22,216 nucleotides of DNA from the NCBI GenBank assembly GCA_964520615.1, contig CAZFNL010000066.1:1-22216 (forward strand), in the 5' to 3' direction. Shown one piece after another: positions 20,013-22,216 of this stretch (its first letter is position 1; each line of letters begins with the position of its first letter). Source of the DNA: JAMCUI01 sp964520615. Its GTDB lineage: Bacteria > Patescibacteriota > Microgenomatia > 2-02-FULL-39-11. A model generated the notes under the pieces. It was given only the letters and a program-made list of their open reading frames with translations. It was not told where the DNA came from and did no database searches. The translations under genes were made by a program, and so were the position numbers.

Positions 20013-21455
20013 TTATTTGTATTGGTTATACCAATCCATCTCCACTTTATCCTTTTTTGAAAAATATATCTGGGTATCGGTCACTTCGGTTTCGGTGTAA
20101 TTGGGATCGGTCTTCAGTCTCCTGTAAAGAGTATTATATTCCCCCTCCGGCAGTGGCCAGAAGTTGTTGGGATTCTGACCCAGACGCACATCAAGCGCAA
20201 TAGTCTGCGGCATAAACTGCCAGTAATTTTCCCGCAAAAGCATTACGTCATAAGCATGAGTCATTTGCGGCGCCAGATTATTTAGCGTCATTACCATTCC
20301 CCTGTCGGGTATCTTTGAGAGAAACGTGCGCAGAAAATTCAGGTTTTTGGTATGTGAGTAAAAAGCGGGATTATAAGAGAGTCCTAGCGGGCCGTGTAGT
20401 TTGACGTGAAGAAAAACTGCTAGAATTATTATCAAAACCGCATGTATTGTCGCAATTTTCCTGTATTTTTTAAGTTCCATAAGTTTCTTTACTCCCAAAA
20501 TGCTTCCATAAGCCAAAAGAATTGACGCTATAGCATTGTAGTGGAGACCGAGGTCAAGCCGGGCATTGGTGCCGGAGATGACAAACCTGATAAAGTAATC
20601 CTGGAGAATAAGGGGCAGGAATAATGGATTAAATAAGGGTAGGAAAGAAAAGGAAAGGAAAGAAAGAGCGAGAGTTCTTGTTTTTACTAAAGGATAGAAA
20701 AACTGGGTTATCATCTCAGGAACAGAATACCGGTTGGGGATATAGGCAAAAGGCCTGCCGGCCAGATACGGCATTATTATTTTTACCGATATGAAGTAAT
20801 AGGCAAGAGAATAGGTAAAAGTAAGAATCCCCTGTTTATAGTTTTTCCTCAAAATAAGGTATATACCAAGGACAATCCCAAAAACGACAAACGTCTCCTT
20901 GCAGCCTAAAGTCAGAAGAAAAAAAAGCCAGTACAGACGCCACTTTTTCTTCTCCAGTGAGTAGAAGGTTAAACCCAGTGTGAAAAGAGCGATAAACTCG
21001 CTATGGAAGTTGGAGATGACGGCATTTTGCAGTCCGACAAAAAGGGTGTATGCAATAATGATGGAGAATAAAAGCAGTTTGTTTTTTATCTCACGGCCCA
21101 GAAAAATCAACATAAACGCGCTTGCCGTTATGATTGCATTTTGGACGACAAGAATTGCCGTATATGAGGAAGTAAACCAATAAATTGGCACAAGAAGAAA
21201 AATGGTAGGGTCAAAATGGTCTCCAAATTGGTTGAGAAGATGATTTTCCACGTGATCAATAAGAGGGATCCTGAAATGTGCCAGGTTCCATAGTGCCTGG
21301 TCATATATGCCATGGTCAAAATAATAAGCTTCAAACTGCCGGAAGCGGTTGAGGACAACAAGATTAATAATTATAAAATACGCGGCCAGATAGACGATGA
21401 TAAACCACCAGTCTTTGAATATATTGGCAAGTACGTCTGAATATTTTTTAGACAT
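20013..21455 (-). CDS. DUF2079 polytopic membrane protein
   Basis: The 480-residue protein has a dozen or so predicted helices. The N-terminal FDHGIYDQALWNL and GDHFDPTIFLLVPIYW are hallmark DUF2079 sequences, related to GT-C glycosyltransferases such as ArnT and Pmt. In that fold the acidic residues of the first external loop (D and H of FDHGIYDQ) take part in sugar transfer from lipid-linked donors. The C-terminus is an extracytoplasmic domain (LNNLAPQMTHAYDVMLL to YFSKKDKVEMDWYNQYK). I chose ATG 21455; an upstream in-frame ATG (21557) would add 34 residues across the promoter and tRNA leader. TATTTT at 21468-21463 would start transcription almost at the ATG, and no ribosome binding site is seen. 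Confidence 0.88.
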   Translation of the reverse strand: MSKKYSDVLANIFKDWWFIIVYLAAYFIIINLVVLNRFRQFEAYYFDHGIYDQALWNLAHFRIPLIDHVENHLLNQFGDHFDPTIFLLVPIYWFTSSYTAILVVQNAIITASAFMLIFLGREIKNKLLLFSIIIAYTLFVGLQNAVISNFHSEFIALFTLGLTFYSLEKKKWRLYWLFFLLTLGCKETFVVFGIVLGIYLILRKNYKQGILTFTYSLAYYFISVKIIMPYLAGRPFAYIPNRYSVPEMITQFFYPLVKTRTLALSFLSFSFLPLFNPLFLPLILQDYFIRFVISGTNARLDLGLHYNAIASILLAYGSILGVKKLMELKKYRKIATIHAVLIIILAVFLHVKLHGPLGLSYNPAFYSHTKNLNFLRTFLSKIPDRGMVMTLNNLAPQMTHAYDVMLLRENYWQFMPQTIALDVRLGQNPNNFWPLPEGEYNTLYRRLKTDPNYTETEVTDTQIYFSKKDKVEMDWYNQYK

Positions 21456-21517
21456 GTTTTGCAAAATACAGTCTAATTGTAGCTTAAGAGAAGATCTGCT
21501 GCATATGTGGATATTAT

Positions 21518-21545
21518 TTGTGTTACCGGGTAAAATTGGTATAAT
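21518..21545 (+). promoter_or_regulatory. tRNA-Ser(TGA) promoter
   Basis: TTGTGT (21518-21523), a 16-bp spacer and TATAAT (21540-21545), with a start near 21552, 9 nt before the tRNA. It is divergent from the DUF2079 promoter. Confidence 0.5.
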
Positions 21546-21560
21546 TCCGGATAACAAACT

Positions 21561-21650
21561 GGAGAGGTGCTGGAGTGGTTGAACAGGCTAGTCTTGAAAA
21601 CTAGTATATCCGCAAGGATATCGTGGGTTCGAATCCCACCCTCTCCGCCA
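21561..21650 (+). tRNA. tRNA-Ser(TGA) with encoded CCA
   Basis: Acceptor GGAGAGG/CCTCTCC, anticodon stem CTAGT/ACTAG with loop CTTGAAA (anticodon TGA), variable arm TATATCC-GCAA-GGATATC, T-stem GTGGG/CCCAC, discriminator G21647 and CCA at 21648-21650. It is the only tRNA of five in the window with an encoded CCA. Its 3' half is antisense to the end of the recombinase frame. Confidence 0.93.
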
Positions 21651-22214
21651 GTTGGGAAATGAGAGTCTAGGCTCGCCCGATACGCGGGCTCGCCAGCCTT
21701 TTTTCGGGGAAATTTCAAGCCGTTTTGAATTCAGCATAAAGTTCGAGCCGACATTTTTAAGAAATGCGCGGATTTGCGTTTTGTCGCCCTGCGATAAAAG
21801 AATTTTGGCTTGGCTACTCAATAAAATGACTTCTCGCATGGGTTCGAGCCAATTATTTCCCTTTTGTTCAAAATCTCTGATTTCTTGGTCAATATCGGCT
21901 TTCTCGTTGAGCAACTTTGCTTTCTTGGTTTGATATTCGTCCGGCGATATTCCCTTACCCTCAATGTAAATATCGAGAAGCCGATCTATTTTCTGCTCCA
22001 CTTCCACTTTCTTTGTTTTCAGATTTTGAACAAAAGCAACGCCCTCGTTTTGGATACTCGCTTTTTCGCAGTCTAACTCGGCAAGCATGTTGTCTCTCCA
22101 ATCGTCGGGAATAGAAACTTTTTGAATGACGGATTTCATCTGTTCAACAAGTGCTTCCTCGCGCAAATACTTTTCATTACAGGTTTGCTTTTTCTTGGTG
22201 CAACGATAGTAAAT
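21588..22214 (-). CDS. Large serine recombinase, 3' part (runs off the edge)
   Basis: Only the C-terminal part is present; the frame is open to the window edge. The visible protein begins YYRCTKKKQTCNEKYLREE, the recombinase zinc-ribbon ending of large serine integrases (the cysteines of YYRC and TC). A long coiled coil follows (EKASIQNEGVAFVQNLKTKKVEVEQ region) with ISPDEYQTKKAKLLNEKADI, then a C-terminal DNA-binding extension. The catalytic N-terminal domain lies outside. The last roughly 20 residues (GWDSNPRYP onward) are the antisense of the tRNA-Ser T-arm and stop inside its anticodon stem, so the biological C-terminus may be joined at the attachment site. It marks an integrated element extending to the right. 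Confidence 0.85.
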   Translation of the reverse strand: MYYRCTKKKQTCNEKYLREEALVEQMKSVIQKVSIPDDWRDNMLAELDCEKASIQNEGVAFVQNLKTKKVEVEQKIDRLLDIYIEGKGISPDEYQTKKAKLLNEKADIDQEIRDFEQKGNNWLEPMREVILLSSQAKILLSQGDKTQIRAFLKNVGSNFMLNSKRLEISPKKGWRARVSGEPRLSFPNWRRGWDSNPRYPCGYTSFQD

Positions 22215-22216
22215 AT

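Noticed and set aside
21670..21694. GGCTCGCC direct repeats as an attachment core
   Set aside because: Two 8-bp copies lie inside the recombinase coding frame, GC-rich and without further support.
1..22216. CRISPR array or classical insertion sequence
   Set aside because: No regularly spaced direct repeats of CRISPR type and no transposase frame were seen.

Overview
The window looks like a piece of a Patescibacteria (CPR) genome, probably of the Microgenomates type. The grounds are low to moderate GC, short spacers, many small membrane-anchored proteins of uncharacterised families, tRNA genes mostly without encoded CCA, and a two-helix protein (12918-13454) resembling hypothetical proteins I associate with that group. 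TGA is used as a stop codon (for example at the ends of merA and crcB's partner gene), so this is not a TGA-recoding lineage. Placement is by impression, not by a marker gene.

Region 1 (138-12734, all + strand) is a metal and redox stress island. In order: DUF3105 protein, a GDCCVxC Cys-rich protein, an isoprenylcysteine methyltransferase-like membrane protein, a PH-domain protein, an anchored rhodanese, an ABC1/UbiB kinase-like protein, a mercuric reductase without HMA domain, and a lycopene-cyclase-domain-like membrane protein. Then comes a decayed second copy of the rhodanese-ubiB junction, a CsoR-family repressor with its own operator-promoter, and a CopB-type (CPH) P1B ATPase. It ends with a secreted Met-rich protein, a YHS-domain protein, a DUF302 protein, and three anchored or membrane proteins with PCC/CCAHH-type motifs. 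A 16-bp box placed 11 bp upstream of a -10 hexamer recurs four times here and looks like the site of an OmpR/PhoB-type regulator encoded elsewhere.

Region 2 (12918-15144) holds housekeeping genes: the two-helix protein, tRNA-Arg(GCG), tRNA-Ser(CGA), a Nudix hydrolase, tRNA-Arg(CCG), an HD-domain hydrolase and tRNA-Ser(GGA). Several tRNAs have unusual flanking helices.

Region 3 (15300-19890) is a fluoride-response island with three separate fluoride (crcB-motif) riboswitches, each followed by an intrinsic terminator. One on the + strand precedes a dynamin-like GTPase and a broken MFS transporter. On the - strand, one precedes fluC/crcB-DUF190. A second switch sits inside the same operon, ahead of a prenyltransferase-repeat (alpha/alpha toroid) protein and a small two-helix membrane protein. 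Linking a dynamin-like GTPase and a toroid protein to fluoride is the most novel content of the window.

Region 4 (20013-22216) has a DUF2079 membrane protein, tRNA-Ser(TGA) with encoded CCA, and the 3' part of a large serine recombinase running off the right edge. The last two probably mark the boundary of an integrated element.
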